A stretch of 64,000 bases of DNA from an uncultured Verrucomicrobiota bacterium (lineage in GTDB: Bacteria; Verrucomicrobiota; Kiritimatiellia; CAJWTS01), in assembly GCA_913047795.1 (NCBI GenBank), contig CAJWTS010000003.1, forward strand, positions 37,903 through 101,902, in the 5' to 3' direction. The position numbers and the translations under genes were made by a program. The first letter of the stretch is position 1; every line of letters begins with the position of its first letter. Positions 36,092 to 45,039 of the stretch are shown here, piece by piece. The notes under the pieces were generated by a model. It saw only the letters and a program-made list of their open reading frames with translations. It was not told where the DNA came from and ran no database searches.

Positions 36092-37156
36092 ATGACGCCC
36101 ACAGCCTCATCAATCACGCATCGCTCGGAAGACATCGGCCGGTGCGCAACACGATGGCCAGCACTTTTCGCCGTCACCCTCGCCGTCACCCTCGCCGTCA
36201 CGCTCCTGACAGGCTGCCGTCGCAAGAACACCGCAAACGATCCGAATTACGCGACGACACTCACGGTCGCCGTCACCAAGACCCCGGAGGCAGCGGCCAT
36301 ATTTGTCGCGAAGGAAAAGGGGTTTTTCGAAAAAGTCGGGCTGGATATTACACTCGATCTTCGATCTTCCGGGAAAGACTCTGTTCAGCGGGTCCTGAAC
36401 GGCACAGCTGATCTTGCCACACTCGCGGACGTCTCGTTTGTACTATGCGCACTACGCGAAGACCCCCTCATGCTCATCGCGACCCTGCACTTCTCGGAGT
36501 CGGGAACATCGGTTATCGCCCGCCGAAGCAAGCATATCTCGCGCCCCGAAGCGCTGCGCGGAAAGAAGGTCGCGCTCACGCCCAAAACGAACGGCGACTA
36601 CTTCCTGGATACCCTTCTGATCGTGAATGGCATGAGCAGGCGCGACGTCACCGTTGTCGACATGCCTCCTGAAGAGTTGGTGAAGGCGGTCGTGCGCGGC
36701 GATGTCGACGCGATCGTTGCATCGCAGCCCTACGCACACTACGCCCTTCAACAACTCGGCGATAATGGCATATCTTTTGACGGCGACGGCGTACACCGTG
36801 CGATGTTCACACTGGTAGGCGACGACTATTTTATCACCCGCAACCGGCCCGCGATCGTTCTGATGCTGCGCGCGCTGCTTGAATCACAGCGGTTCATGGA
36901 AAAGAACCCCGAAGACGCACAGGATATCGTTGCGACGGCCCTCGGCATGACGGCCGGCGACGTCGCCGCGATCTGGCGCACGCTTGAGCTCGACCTCACC
37001 CTGCACCAATCCCTTTTACTCAACCTTGAAAAACAGGCACGCTGGGCAATCCGCTCCGAACTTTCCGAAGCGCGCGAACCCGTAAACTTTCTCGACTTCA
37101 TCGAAATTGGCGCGCTCACCGCCGTCCGTCCGGAAGCCGTTACGATCACCAAATAG
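36092..37156 (+). CDS. NMT1/SsuA-type substrate-binding lipoprotein of an ABC transporter
   Basis: Periplasmic binding lipoprotein, 354 residues. The signal contains the lipobox LLTGC after a run of AVTL repeats. The mature part has the NMT1/THI5 pattern: AIFVAKEKGFFEKVGLDI at the start, GTADLATLADVSF, then RGKKVALTP in the hinge. Relatives bind sulfonates, nitrate, taurine or thiamine precursors; no permease or ATPase gene is adjacent, so the transporter is split or this is an orphan. ATG at 36092 gives the signal peptide; a longer frame from 35888 overlaps mutY and is rejected. Confidence 0.88.
   Translation: MTPTASSITHRSEDIGRCATRWPALFAVTLAVTLAVTLLTGCRRKNTANDPNYATTLTVAVTKTPEAAAIFVAKEKGFFEKVGLDITLDLRSSGKDSVQRVLNGTADLATLADVSFVLCALREDPLMLIATLHFSESGTSVIARRSKHISRPEALRGKKVALTPKTNGDYFLDTLLIVNGMSRRDVTVVDMPPEELVKAVVRGDVDAIVASQPYAHYALQQLGDNGISFDGDGVHRAMFTLVGDDYFITRNRPAIVLMLRALLESQRFMEKNPEDAQDIVATALGMTAGDVAAIWRTLELDLTLHQSLLLNLEKQARWAIRSELSEAREPVNFLDFIEIGALTAVRPEAVTITK
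36169..36204 (+). repeat. three 12-bp tandem repeats inside the lipoprotein signal peptide
   Basis: CGCCGTCACCCT twice, then CGCCGTCACGCT, head to tail and in frame, coding for the AVTL repeats of the signal's hydrophobic core. Copy-number change would lengthen or shorten the signal core by four residues without a frameshift. Confidence 0.85.
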
Positions 37157-37236
37157 AATACCGATGTTCACCATGGCATTGCGCTTGAACCGCAGGTCAT
37201 TTTTCGGTATGGATTCCTTATTGCCGCTACACGCGA

Positions 37237-37479
37237 ATGAAGCTCTACATCAGCAATCTGCCGTACACGAGTTCTGACGAAGACATCTTCGAATTATTCT
37301 CGAAACATGGTCTTGTTCAGGGCGTCGACCTGATGATCGACTACGAAACGGGAAGATGCCGCGGTTTCGGATTCGTCGACATGCAGGAAGAGGAAGCCCA
37401 GGTTGCCCTGTCAGCTCTGGACGGGACGCACTTCGGTGGACGCACGCTGGTCGTCAGCGAAGCACACTCCGAGAGCTAA
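37237..37479 (+). CDS. short RRM RNA-binding protein
   Basis: An 80-residue single RRM: RNP2 is LYISNLPY and RNP1 is RGFGFVDM, with the usual acidic spacer and final beta strand (GGRTLVVSEAH). Unlike the protein at 498 it has no Gly-rich tail. Convergent with the alpha-solenoid gene 34 bp away. No clear ribosome site precedes the ATG. Confidence 0.92.
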   Translation: MKLYISNLPYTSSDEDIFELFSKHGLVQGVDLMIDYETGRCRGFGFVDMQEEEAQVALSALDGTHFGGRTLVVSEAHSES

Positions 37480-37513
37480 CCCGCATGCACGGATTATCGC
37501 GGCGAGGTGCGCG

Positions 37514-38881
37514 CTAACGCGCCGGGGAAAAGTTCTTCTTAAATCCCTCCGGCAGGCGCGATTTCAGTATCCAGGCCCGGGCCGCTTCCTCATCGCGCTG
37601 AATCCATTGAATGGCCGGCATGTACGCGGCCTCCAGGCGGATTTTTTCATCCTCGATCGTCTCGGCCCATTGTAACGCGGCACTCGGATCAGCCTTCATT
37701 ATGACGCCCGCGAACGAACGTATCGCCACGTCACGCGAGCGACTCTTGCCCTGCTCCAACAACCACTCCGAGACTGCCGCGGCGTCCTGCTCCGTCCAGC
37801 GCGCGATCACGACGGACAGGGCCTTCTCGCGACCGGCGCCCTCCTCCATTCTTTCAGCAATGGTCAGCGCACGGTCGAGGTCTTTGCCCGCCATCGCGTG
37901 AACCAGGCCGGCCAGGCCCTGCTCCCGATGCCCGGCGTCCCTGAGGTTGTCGACCCAATACGCCGCGTCATCCAAATTCTGGAACCCCCAATCTCTGGCT
38001 GCCGTGAACACCACATCGTTGACGGATGGATCCGACGGCAATGACTCTATCCACTCTGCAACCGCATCCGGATCCCGTGGCATCCATACCTTGACCAGGG
38101 TCAAACTTGATTTCCGTCGTTGCGCCTTGTCGCTCATCATTTCGATCGTCGCCATCGCGCTGAACAACCCGTTGGGCAAACTCGTCGTGTGGCTCGCCAG
38201 TTCCTTCAGTTCGCGATCAACGGCGGCCGATGCGGGCATCTCCATCAGGAAATCGAGCGCCCGTCCAAAATCCTTGTGCTTCAAAGTATTGACGACCGCG
38301 TTGACGGCCTGGTCACGAATACGACCAGCGGGAAATCGCGTAAGCCAGATCGATGCGCCCGCGGGATCGTCCACCACGAGTCGGCGCGCAATAGTGACGA
38401 GGCCATGACGCTGATGGTGGGCCGGCAACGTGCGCAACCAGTCCGCCGCCACCGCCTCGTCCTGTTCGATCCAGGAGCCGAGCAGTGCATTGAACAACAC
38501 GCCGACACGACCGTCGAGTTTCTGCGAGATTCGCCACGTCTCGGCCAACTCGTCGAGTATGGCCACGGCGACCCGCGGATCGGTCTCGACGAGTTTTCGG
38601 GTCCAGAACGCAATTTCGGCCTCGTCCCGACGCACAAACGCCTTCTTGAGAGAAACGGACGGACTGCGCACCGGCTGACCCCGTGGAGTCGTCGTCACCG
38701 TCGCAGGCGGTGACGGCGGAGCCGCCTCGCCGAGCAAAGAAACAACCTTAGTCGACTGCTGCGCCCTGGGCGCCTGGGCGGCACCACCGCGCATCAGCCG
38801 CCAGACGATCAGGCCGAGTACGACCGTCGCAGCGACAACAATGAGGATCACGACGGGTGATTTGGACGAGGACGAAGCCAT
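37514..38881 (-). CDS. membrane-anchored alpha-solenoid repeat protein, unknown function
   Basis: One N-terminal membrane helix (VILIVVAATVVLGLIVW), a Pro-rich linker (residues about 35-75), then roughly 11 helical repeats of 33-35 residues with the recurring pattern Asp-x2-Ala-Ala-x2-Trp (for example DEAVAADWLRTLP, DDAAYWVDNL, DPSAALQWAETI). It should form a curved helical scaffold on the periplasmic or cytoplasmic face. Similar DxAAxW repeats occur in many PVC genomes with no known role. Divergent from the CPA1 antiporter gene. Confidence 0.7.
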   Translation of the reverse strand: MASSSSKSPVVILIVVAATVVLGLIVWRLMRGGAAQAPRAQQSTKVVSLLGEAAPPSPPATVTTTPRGQPVRSPSVSLKKAFVRRDEAEIAFWTRKLVETDPRVAVAILDELAETWRISQKLDGRVGVLFNALLGSWIEQDEAVAADWLRTLPAHHQRHGLVTIARRLVVDDPAGASIWLTRFPAGRIRDQAVNAVVNTLKHKDFGRALDFLMEMPASAAVDRELKELASHTTSLPNGLFSAMATIEMMSDKAQRRKSSLTLVKVWMPRDPDAVAEWIESLPSDPSVNDVVFTAARDWGFQNLDDAAYWVDNLRDAGHREQGLAGLVHAMAGKDLDRALTIAERMEEGAGREKALSVVIARWTEQDAAAVSEWLLEQGKSRSRDVAIRSFAGVIMKADPSAALQWAETIEDEKIRLEAAYMPAIQWIQRDEEAARAWILKSRLPEGFKKNFSPAR

Positions 38882-38988
38882 ATGCGGTCTTTCCAGCGCG
38901 GCACGAGATTACACCGTGGCGTCCCGGCTTGCAACCGGTCAGAATTTGCATTCGTCAACGCGCGCAACTAGACTCACAACCCACCAAC

Positions 38989-40233
38989 ATGACAACGTTC
39001 GAAATCATCGCCCTGCTGCTCGTTCTCGCGGCCGGACTCAGTTACTGCAATCACCGATTTCTCGGACTGCCTACCACGATTGGGCTCATGCTGATCTCAC
39101 TGTTCCTGTCGCTCGGCCTGATTCTGCTCGGCCGTTTCGGAACGGGCGCGGAAGTTGCAGCGCGCGAATTACTCAATCGCATCGATTTCAACAAGGCCCT
39201 GATGGAGGGTATGCTCAGCGCTTTTCTCTTTGCCGGCGCGCTTCACATCAACATCAATGATCTCGCCCAGCAAAAGCGCGTGATCAGCCTCTGCGCCACG
39301 CTCGGCGTGGTCGGTTCGACGTTCTTCATCGGTGCGCTGGTCTACTATTGCCTGCCGCTTCTCGGTTTGCACGTCAGCTTCATCGAGGGGCTCCTCTTCG
39401 GAGCGCTCATCTCGCCGACGGATCCAGTTGCCGTGCTCGGCATTCTGAAGAAGGCGCGCGTACCCAAATCCCTCGAAACCAAGATCGCGGGTGAGTCCCT
39501 GTTCAACGACGGCGTCGGCGTCGTGGTTTTCTTGACCTTGCTGCACATCGCGACCGGCGAGCATCATGCGACGGTCGGCGACATCGCAACCTTGTTTCTC
39601 AAGGAGACGGTCGGCGGCGCGGCCTTCGGGCTCGCGATTGGATGGCTCGCCTATCGACTGTTGCAGAGCGTGGATAACTATCAGGTCGAGATCCTGATGT
39701 CGCTCGCCCTCGTCACGGGCGGCTATGCGCTCGCCTCGGCCCTACACCTCTCGGCACCCATCGCCATCGTCGTCGCCGGTCTCCTGATTGGCAATCACGG
39801 GCGCCGTCTCGCCATGTCAGACACGACGCGCGAACACCTGGACACCTTCTGGGAGTTGATCGACGAAATTTTGAATGCAGTGCTTTTTGTCCTGATCGGC
39901 CTGGAGATCCTCGTCATTCAACTCTCCGGACCGTTCTTACTTGCGGGCCTGATGGCGATCCCGATCGTGCTTCTCGCGCGCTTCACCACGGTTGGCGGTG
40001 CGGTTGCCCTGCTCCGCCGATCACGTTCATTCTCACCCGGAGTCGTGCGCATCCTGACCTGGGCCGGGTTACGCGGTGGGATATCCATCGCCCTGGCACT
40101 GGCCTTGCCCGAAGGCCCCGCCCGCGACCTGACACTGACCATGACGTACTGCGTTGTAATCTTCAGTATCGTCGTGCAAGGTCTGACCATTGGTGCCGTC
40201 GTTAAACGCTTCGAAACGGACGCCTCCTCCTAG
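38989..40233 (+). CDS. sodium/proton antiporter, CPA1 family (NhaP-like)
   Basis: Twelve or so membrane helices over 414 residues. The CPA1 core is clear: LLFGALISPTDPVAVLGIL (discontinuous helix with Pro-Thr-Asp-Pro), AGESLFNDGVGVVVF (the essential ND pair), and WAGLRGGISIALALALP. These residues bind and move Na+/H+. The ATG at 38989 gives a hydrophobic N-terminus; an in-frame start 132 bp upstream would overlap the divergent gene and add a non-hydrophobic leader. The next gene starts 3 bp after its stop. Confidence 0.92.
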   Translation: MTTFEIIALLLVLAAGLSYCNHRFLGLPTTIGLMLISLFLSLGLILLGRFGTGAEVAARELLNRIDFNKALMEGMLSAFLFAGALHININDLAQQKRVISLCATLGVVGSTFFIGALVYYCLPLLGLHVSFIEGLLFGALISPTDPVAVLGILKKARVPKSLETKIAGESLFNDGVGVVVFLTLLHIATGEHHATVGDIATLFLKETVGGAAFGLAIGWLAYRLLQSVDNYQVEILMSLALVTGGYALASALHLSAPIAIVVAGLLIGNHGRRLAMSDTTREHLDTFWELIDEILNAVLFVLIGLEILVIQLSGPFLLAGLMAIPIVLLARFTTVGGAVALLRRSRSFSPGVVRILTWAGLRGGISIALALALPEGPARDLTLTMTYCVVIFSIVVQGLTIGAVVKRFETDASS

Positions 40234-40236
40234 ACC

Positions 40237-42057
40237 ATGAACGGTCGTGTTCAACAATTATGTGCCGCCGCCCGCGCTCCACACCGTGGCGTATTCCTGG
40301 TCGGCGTTAATCAACTCGACGAACGCGTCGACGATCTCCCGGACGATGCCTTCGATGACGAACACATTGTTACGGCGTCCTTGACCTACTGCCGCTGCTC
40401 CTCTGACAACAAGGCAATCCAGCAATTCAGTCAGCATGCGCGAGTGCCGGACGGACTGCCCCAGATCGCGCTCGGCCATGAAACCGTACAACAGGTTTTG
40501 CACGCGCCCGCGGATTCCGGCATGCAACCCGGCGAAATCATCCTCGTGACGCCCGGGCACGCCGCAACGCCGGTCGATCCGCTAACCTTTAGAGAGGATC
40601 CCGACGCAGGAGTATTGGCGTCCCTCGGGTACTCCTACCGCTATTTCGGCGCCTTGCGGCCCTTCAACTCGATTCCGGCACATGCCGTGGATTTCGTCGC
40701 CGGTCAGGGCTTCGGCGATCTCTTCAGCACGGTTCCATCAAACGCGACAGTCAGCCTGGCCACGCTGACGCATGCCGAACCGTATGCCTGTTGCTACGGA
40801 TCCAATACGCATATCTACTTCCGCGATGAGGACGGCAGCTTCCGCTATAACGTTCCGCCCCGCGCGATCGTAGCCCTGCTCTCCGGAACGGCGCGCATGG
40901 GCATGATTCACCTCACGATCATGTCCAACGTGCCCGATAGCGACTTGCCGCAGGTGATCTACATCACGGGATCACAGCGCAAACTTGACGAACTGGACGG
41001 CTTTGCATTGATCAAGTCCATGCGCGCGCGCGGCGTGGAATTCGTACTGCTCGACCGGAACGATCCCGCGATCGGCATCAAATTGATCGCGCACGGCCGG
41101 CCCGATGTCGTATGGACGAATTATCCCGCCCAGGATGTCTACGACCAGGCCGTCGCAGCCGTACGGCCGGGCGGCAACATCAATAGTTACGCCGGCGCGG
41201 CGGATACTGAAATTGGATTCCACATGCGACTCGCGCCTGTTGATCCCTACACCTCCCTCGACCTCGAGGCGGCGGACCAGGTGGCGCGTATGCACCACAA
41301 CCTGGCCCGGAATGATTTTCATCGCTACGACGGCCCGACCCGTAATGGCCTCGCGCATTTTGTCGGATTCGCGCAGCAACCCGACCGCCTGGCAGCCTAT
41401 CTGCGCCACCTGCCGGAAGGGCATCGCGTATCGGTGGACCAGCCCGGATTGATTCCGACTATCGACGCATCCCATGCGGTGCATGTCACGGAGACCGCCG
41501 GAGGATGGGACGATGTCTTCATCTCCGGATCCGGAGATCCGGCAGCCGCGTCATATGCGGCGGTCGAACCGGCACTCAATCGCGGCGCTGCAGTCAACCT
41601 GGTCGATGGCGACACCATCATCTTTATCAACTCGCGCTTCACACACTACACCTCGCGTCACCAGATCTGCGGACCGACCATTCCGTATACGCTCACGAAC
41701 ACATCGGAACCCGTCTCGCGCGATCTTGCGCGCCAGGGCACGGACCCAATTGATTTCGACTGGCTGGTGCGTGGCGTCTGCGGACTGGACCACACCATTG
41801 CCATGATCGAAGACGTGAACCGGACGCAGGCGTTCGGATCCTTCTTCTGTTTCATTGAAATACCCGCCCTGCCGTACGTTGCGGTCAGCGCCCTTGCCTT
41901 CCGCGAAATGGCCGCCGCGCCGGACACGTCTACGTGCGCCGCCACAGCCCTGCGTGCGGCCGCCGATATACTGGAAGCAGATGGCGACGCCTGGTCGCGG
42001 GCGGCGGAAGAGGCCATCTACGCGGCCTACGGGCTAACCTACCCGCTCGCGACATAA
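40237..42057 (+). CDS. oversized MDR (alcohol-dehydrogenase-like) protein
   Basis: Function uncertain. The 606 residues carry scattered features of the medium-chain dehydrogenase fold: a GH-E zinc-type motif in ALGHETVQQVL (about residue 78), the LTHAEPYACCYG segment that matches the AL-EPLA helix, and a modified Rossmann turn LLSGTARMGMIHL (about residue 211), as in sorbose-1-phosphate-reductase-like members. The C-terminal part returns to an MDR-like GLDHTIAMIEDV helix. Between them are about 230 extra residues, so it is nearly twice the normal length. The glycine-rich loop is altered (SGTARMG), so cofactor binding is doubtful. It follows the antiporter with a 3-bp gap. Confidence 0.55.
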   Translation: MNGRVQQLCAAARAPHRGVFLVGVNQLDERVDDLPDDAFDDEHIVTASLTYCRCSSDNKAIQQFSQHARVPDGLPQIALGHETVQQVLHAPADSGMQPGEIILVTPGHAATPVDPLTFREDPDAGVLASLGYSYRYFGALRPFNSIPAHAVDFVAGQGFGDLFSTVPSNATVSLATLTHAEPYACCYGSNTHIYFRDEDGSFRYNVPPRAIVALLSGTARMGMIHLTIMSNVPDSDLPQVIYITGSQRKLDELDGFALIKSMRARGVEFVLLDRNDPAIGIKLIAHGRPDVVWTNYPAQDVYDQAVAAVRPGGNINSYAGAADTEIGFHMRLAPVDPYTSLDLEAADQVARMHHNLARNDFHRYDGPTRNGLAHFVGFAQQPDRLAAYLRHLPEGHRVSVDQPGLIPTIDASHAVHVTETAGGWDDVFISGSGDPAAASYAAVEPALNRGAAVNLVDGDTIIFINSRFTHYTSRHQICGPTIPYTLTNTSEPVSRDLARQGTDPIDFDWLVRGVCGLDHTIAMIEDVNRTQAFGSFFCFIEIPALPYVAVSALAFREMAAAPDTSTCAATALRAAADILEADGDAWSRAAEEAIYAAYGLTYPLAT

Positions 42058-42075
42058 CGTGAACCATTGTTCACG
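42058..42075. terminator. 7-bp hairpin between convergent genes
   Basis: CGTGAAC and GTTCACG with a CATT loop lie in the 26-bp gap between the MDR-like gene and the convergent radical SAM gene. No T-run is present; a two-way terminator is possible only. Confidence 0.4.
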
Positions 42076-42083
42076 CGCCCCAC

Positions 42084-43283
42084 TCAACGGGAGGCGTAAG
42101 CCCCGAAATCGCTGAACCAGTACTTCTTGGCCCAACGATAAATTAGGTTCTTCTCGGGAATCTCGTGACCCGGGTTGTGCTGTGACGGACGCGCCTCGAG
42201 TGCCGCCAACTCCTGCATGGCGGACTGCCGCACCGTCGTGTCCCGTGCGCCGTGCTTAATCATCAATGCCTTCAGTGCATCCGGATTCTCCAGCACGATG
42301 CAGCCCCGCGTCGTCGCGGCAGCCATTTCTCGAAATTCGTGCAAGAACTCGGATTCGACCATCGTTCGCTTGATGCCGCGCTCATCGTCGATGGTCTCCT
42401 TCGCAAACTGTATAATTGGGCAGGGCTCAATGTCGCCCGCTGGACTGATGTGATGACTCATCGCCGTTGTCGCCGGACACAACGCCTGGCCCTGGCCGTC
42501 ATAATACGCATCGATAATGCCGATCGGCTTGCGTGCGCGCATCTCCACGACGAACTTCCGAACGCGCAACTGTTGCTCGGGAGTCAGGGCGAGTTGCGGA
42601 TTGGGGTCGGGCCCGATCGGGCGATAGGTATGAAACCACATGTACATCGCACCTATCTCAATCAGACGATCCACCCATTCCTCGCGCAGCATGGATTCGT
42701 AGTTGGACTGGCACAGGCTGGTGCAAACTCCGGTAATCAGTTTGTGCCGAATACACGTCTCGACACCCTGCATGGACCGGCTATAAACCGCCTCGCCGCC
42801 GCGGCGTTCGTCGCTCACGACATCGTCACCCTCGATGCTAATCAATGGCGTAATATTCCCGATCTCGCGCATGCGCGCCGCCAGCTCGTCGGTAATCAAC
42901 TGCCCGTTGGTAAAAACCTGGAAATAGGCACGTGGATGCTCCGCCAGCACGTCGAGCAGACCGCGGTACATAAAGGGTTCACCGCCAAGGATACCGAACA
43001 TGGCATTGCCCGCGGCCTGGGCGTCGCCAATCAGCTTGCTCAGGCGGTCCGGTTCAATCCGTTGCTGCTTCGCCTTTACATCAACCCAACACCCCTGGCA
43101 TTGCAGGTTGCAACTATTCAAGACCGAGATATGCAGGAACGGTGGAAAGTACTCGCCCCGTTTGAGACGTTTCTTATGCAGTTCAATCGACCGAATACCT
43201 CTGTAGCCCATGTTCATCATGAACTTCCAGAGCAGACGCTTGTCCGATTCGACAAGAACACGTTTTGCCATCTTCAGATACAT
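42084..43283 (-). CDS. radical SAM protein with SPASM-like C-terminal cysteines
   Basis: Radical SAM enzyme, 399 residues. The SAM cluster motif CxxxCxxC is in NSCNLQCQGCW (Cys 58, 62, 65), followed by the GGEPFM SAM-binding loop. C-terminal Cys residues in LCPATT and EPCPIIQ, with others near the end, suggest an auxiliary cluster (SPASM/twitch type). Such proteins modify peptides, heme or lipids; nothing here shows which. ATG at 43283 has GGAG five bases upstream. It diverges from the cysteine desulfurase gene by 59 bp, and its expression may be linked to the neighbouring operon through a shared promoter region. Confidence 0.85.
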   Translation of the reverse strand: MYLKMAKRVLVESDKRLLWKFMMNMGYRGIRSIELHKKRLKRGEYFPPFLHISVLNSCNLQCQGCWVDVKAKQQRIEPDRLSKLIGDAQAAGNAMFGILGGEPFMYRGLLDVLAEHPRAYFQVFTNGQLITDELAARMREIGNITPLISIEGDDVVSDERRGGEAVYSRSMQGVETCIRHKLITGVCTSLCQSNYESMLREEWVDRLIEIGAMYMWFHTYRPIGPDPNPQLALTPEQQLRVRKFVVEMRARKPIGIIDAYYDGQGQALCPATTAMSHHISPAGDIEPCPIIQFAKETIDDERGIKRTMVESEFLHEFREMAAATTRGCIVLENPDALKALMIKHGARDTTVRQSAMQELAALEARPSQHNPGHEIPEKNLIYRWAKKYWFSDFGAYASR

Positions 43284-43342
43284 AGTGCTCCACTGCAGGA
43301 AACAGTGTGATAGCATATCTGAGTGCCCTGTGCGGTGACAAA

Positions 43343-44542
43343 ATGCAACCGATCTACCTCGACAATCTTGCTACAACGCCTGTGGACCCGCGGGTGCTCG
43401 ATGCCATGCTGCCGTATTTCCGGGAGACATTCGGCAACGCGGCCAGCCAGACACACCTTTTCGGCCATCGCGCCGTGTCCGCGGTGGAAGAGGCACGCGC
43501 GCATATCGGATGCCTGATCAACGCGGAGGCACGCGCCATCGTCTTTACGAGCGGCGCCACCGAATCTGTTAATCTCGCGATCAAGGGCGTCGCACAGACT
43601 TATCACGACCGCGGCCGGCGTATCGTTACGGCACGCACGGAACATCGCGCCGTCCTTGACGTCATCGATACACTGGAAACGGACGGCTTCGAGATCGTCC
43701 GGCTCGATGTCGATTCCGACGGACACCTGTCCCTCGATGCCGTGGACGAAGCGGTAACACCCGACACCATTCTGGTATCGATCATGCACGCCAACAATGA
43801 GGTGGGAACCCTGCACGATATCGCCGCGATCGGTGCCATCGCGCGGGACCGCGGCGCCTTTCTGCACTGCGATGCTGCCCAGTCGCTTGGGAAAACGCCC
43901 ATCGATGTCGAGACCATGAAGATCGATCTACTCTCCATATCGGCGCATAAACTCTACGGCCCCAAAGGCGTGGGCGCCCTCTACTGTCGGCGGCGGGATC
44001 CGCGCGTGCGACTCGCACCGCAGGTTCACGGCGGCGGTCATGAACGCGGCATGCGCTCGGGTACGCTTAATGTGCCGGGCATCGTCGGATTCGGCGCCGC
44101 CGCGGCAATCGCCGGCGCAGAAATGACGGCCGACTCGGAGCGCGTCATGGATCTTCGACAACACCTCCTGGCCGCACTACGGAACGGCCTCGACGGAATC
44201 ACGGTCAACGGTCGGGAGGACGCGTCGCTCGCAGGATGCCTGAACGTCGCGATCGACCGGATTGACGCGATGCAATTGCTCGAAAGAATCCCCGAGATAG
44301 CCCTCTCGACCGGATCCGCGTGCACGACCGCCATTCCGCAACCCTCGCATGTGCTGAGTGCCATGGGCCTGGAACCCGAACGCGCCTACGCCAGCATACG
44401 ATTCGGCCTCGGACGCTTCACAACACGGGCCGAGATCGATTCCGCGGCAGAACGCATCCTCGCGACCGCCACCGAACTGCGAACCTGCCCGCCCGCGGAC
44501 GATGATGCCGAGCGCACGTCCTGCGTACGGCTCAGCACCTGA
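43343..44542 (+). CDS. cysteine desulfurase (NifS/IscS-like, PLP-dependent)
   Basis: Takes sulfur from cysteine as a persulfide. PLP Lys is in SAHKLYGPKG (about residue 203), the aspartate in HCDAAQS contacts the ring, and the catalytic Cys is in STGSACTTAI (about 326), with the long-loop layout of IscS/NifS (group I). Length 399 is normal. ATG at 43343 gives the family opening IYLDNLATTP; an upstream start would overlap the divergent radical SAM gene. It heads the operon of the lipoyl-carrier and GTPase genes with no scaffold (IscU/SufB) beside it, so its sulfur is likely for the partners downstream. Confidence 0.93.
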   Translation: MQPIYLDNLATTPVDPRVLDAMLPYFRETFGNAASQTHLFGHRAVSAVEEARAHIGCLINAEARAIVFTSGATESVNLAIKGVAQTYHDRGRRIVTARTEHRAVLDVIDTLETDGFEIVRLDVDSDGHLSLDAVDEAVTPDTILVSIMHANNEVGTLHDIAAIGAIARDRGAFLHCDAAQSLGKTPIDVETMKIDLLSISAHKLYGPKGVGALYCRRRDPRVRLAPQVHGGGHERGMRSGTLNVPGIVGFGAAAAIAGAEMTADSERVMDLRQHLLAALRNGLDGITVNGREDASLAGCLNVAIDRIDAMQLLERIPEIALSTGSACTTAIPQPSHVLSAMGLEPERAYASIRFGLGRFTTRAEIDSAAERILATATELRTCPPADDDAERTSCVRLST

Positions 44543-44568
44543 GTCGAATTCAGAGCGCACAACCCACC

Positions 44569-45039
44569 ATGAATGACTCAACGAAACCCGGCACGGCCTT
44601 GCCCTACAAGCGCGCCCGATTCTCGACACGGCTTCCGGGCGATCGGGTTTACACCGCCTCGCATTGCTGGGTTGCCGCAAGCGATCAACCGGGCCGTTGG
44701 CGGGTCGGTTTCACCAAATTCGCGACGCGCATGCTCGGCGAAATGGTGGAACACGGCTTCGAGATCAAGGCGGACGACGAGGTTCAGGTCGGACAGATCA
44801 TCGGCTGGATGGAAGGCTTCAAGGCGGTCACCGATCTCTACTCCGTTATTCAGGGCCGCTTTGCCGGCGGCAACCCCGACCTGGCGCGTGATATCGATCT
44901 CGTGCGCCGCGATCCGTACGGACGCGGCTGGCTGTATGAGGCCGATGGAACGCATGACGCGGAAGGCGTCGACGCCGGTGGCTATGCCTCCATCCTGGAC
45001 ACCACCATCGACCGCATGCTTGAAGGGCATGCACAATGA
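44569..45039 (+). CDS. GcvH-like lipoyl-carrier protein
   Basis: A 156-residue relative of glycine-cleavage H protein. The lipoyl hammerhead is intact and the modified Lys is Lys85 in GWMEGFKAVTDLYS (H protein: ESVKAASDLYS). It differs from true GcvH by an N-terminal extension of about 20 residues, a changed strand (MEGF for ESV) and a C-terminal helix with GRGWLYEAD. No GcvT, GcvP or lipoate-attachment gene is next to it. H-like carriers are used in several pathways other than glycine cleavage, for example LbpA in sulfur oxidation. The GTPase gene starts inside its stop (ATGA). Confidence 0.85.
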   Translation: MNDSTKPGTALPYKRARFSTRLPGDRVYTASHCWVAASDQPGRWRVGFTKFATRMLGEMVEHGFEIKADDEVQVGQIIGWMEGFKAVTDLYSVIQGRFAGGNPDLARDIDLVRRDPYGRGWLYEADGTHDAEGVDAGGYASILDTTIDRMLEGHAQ

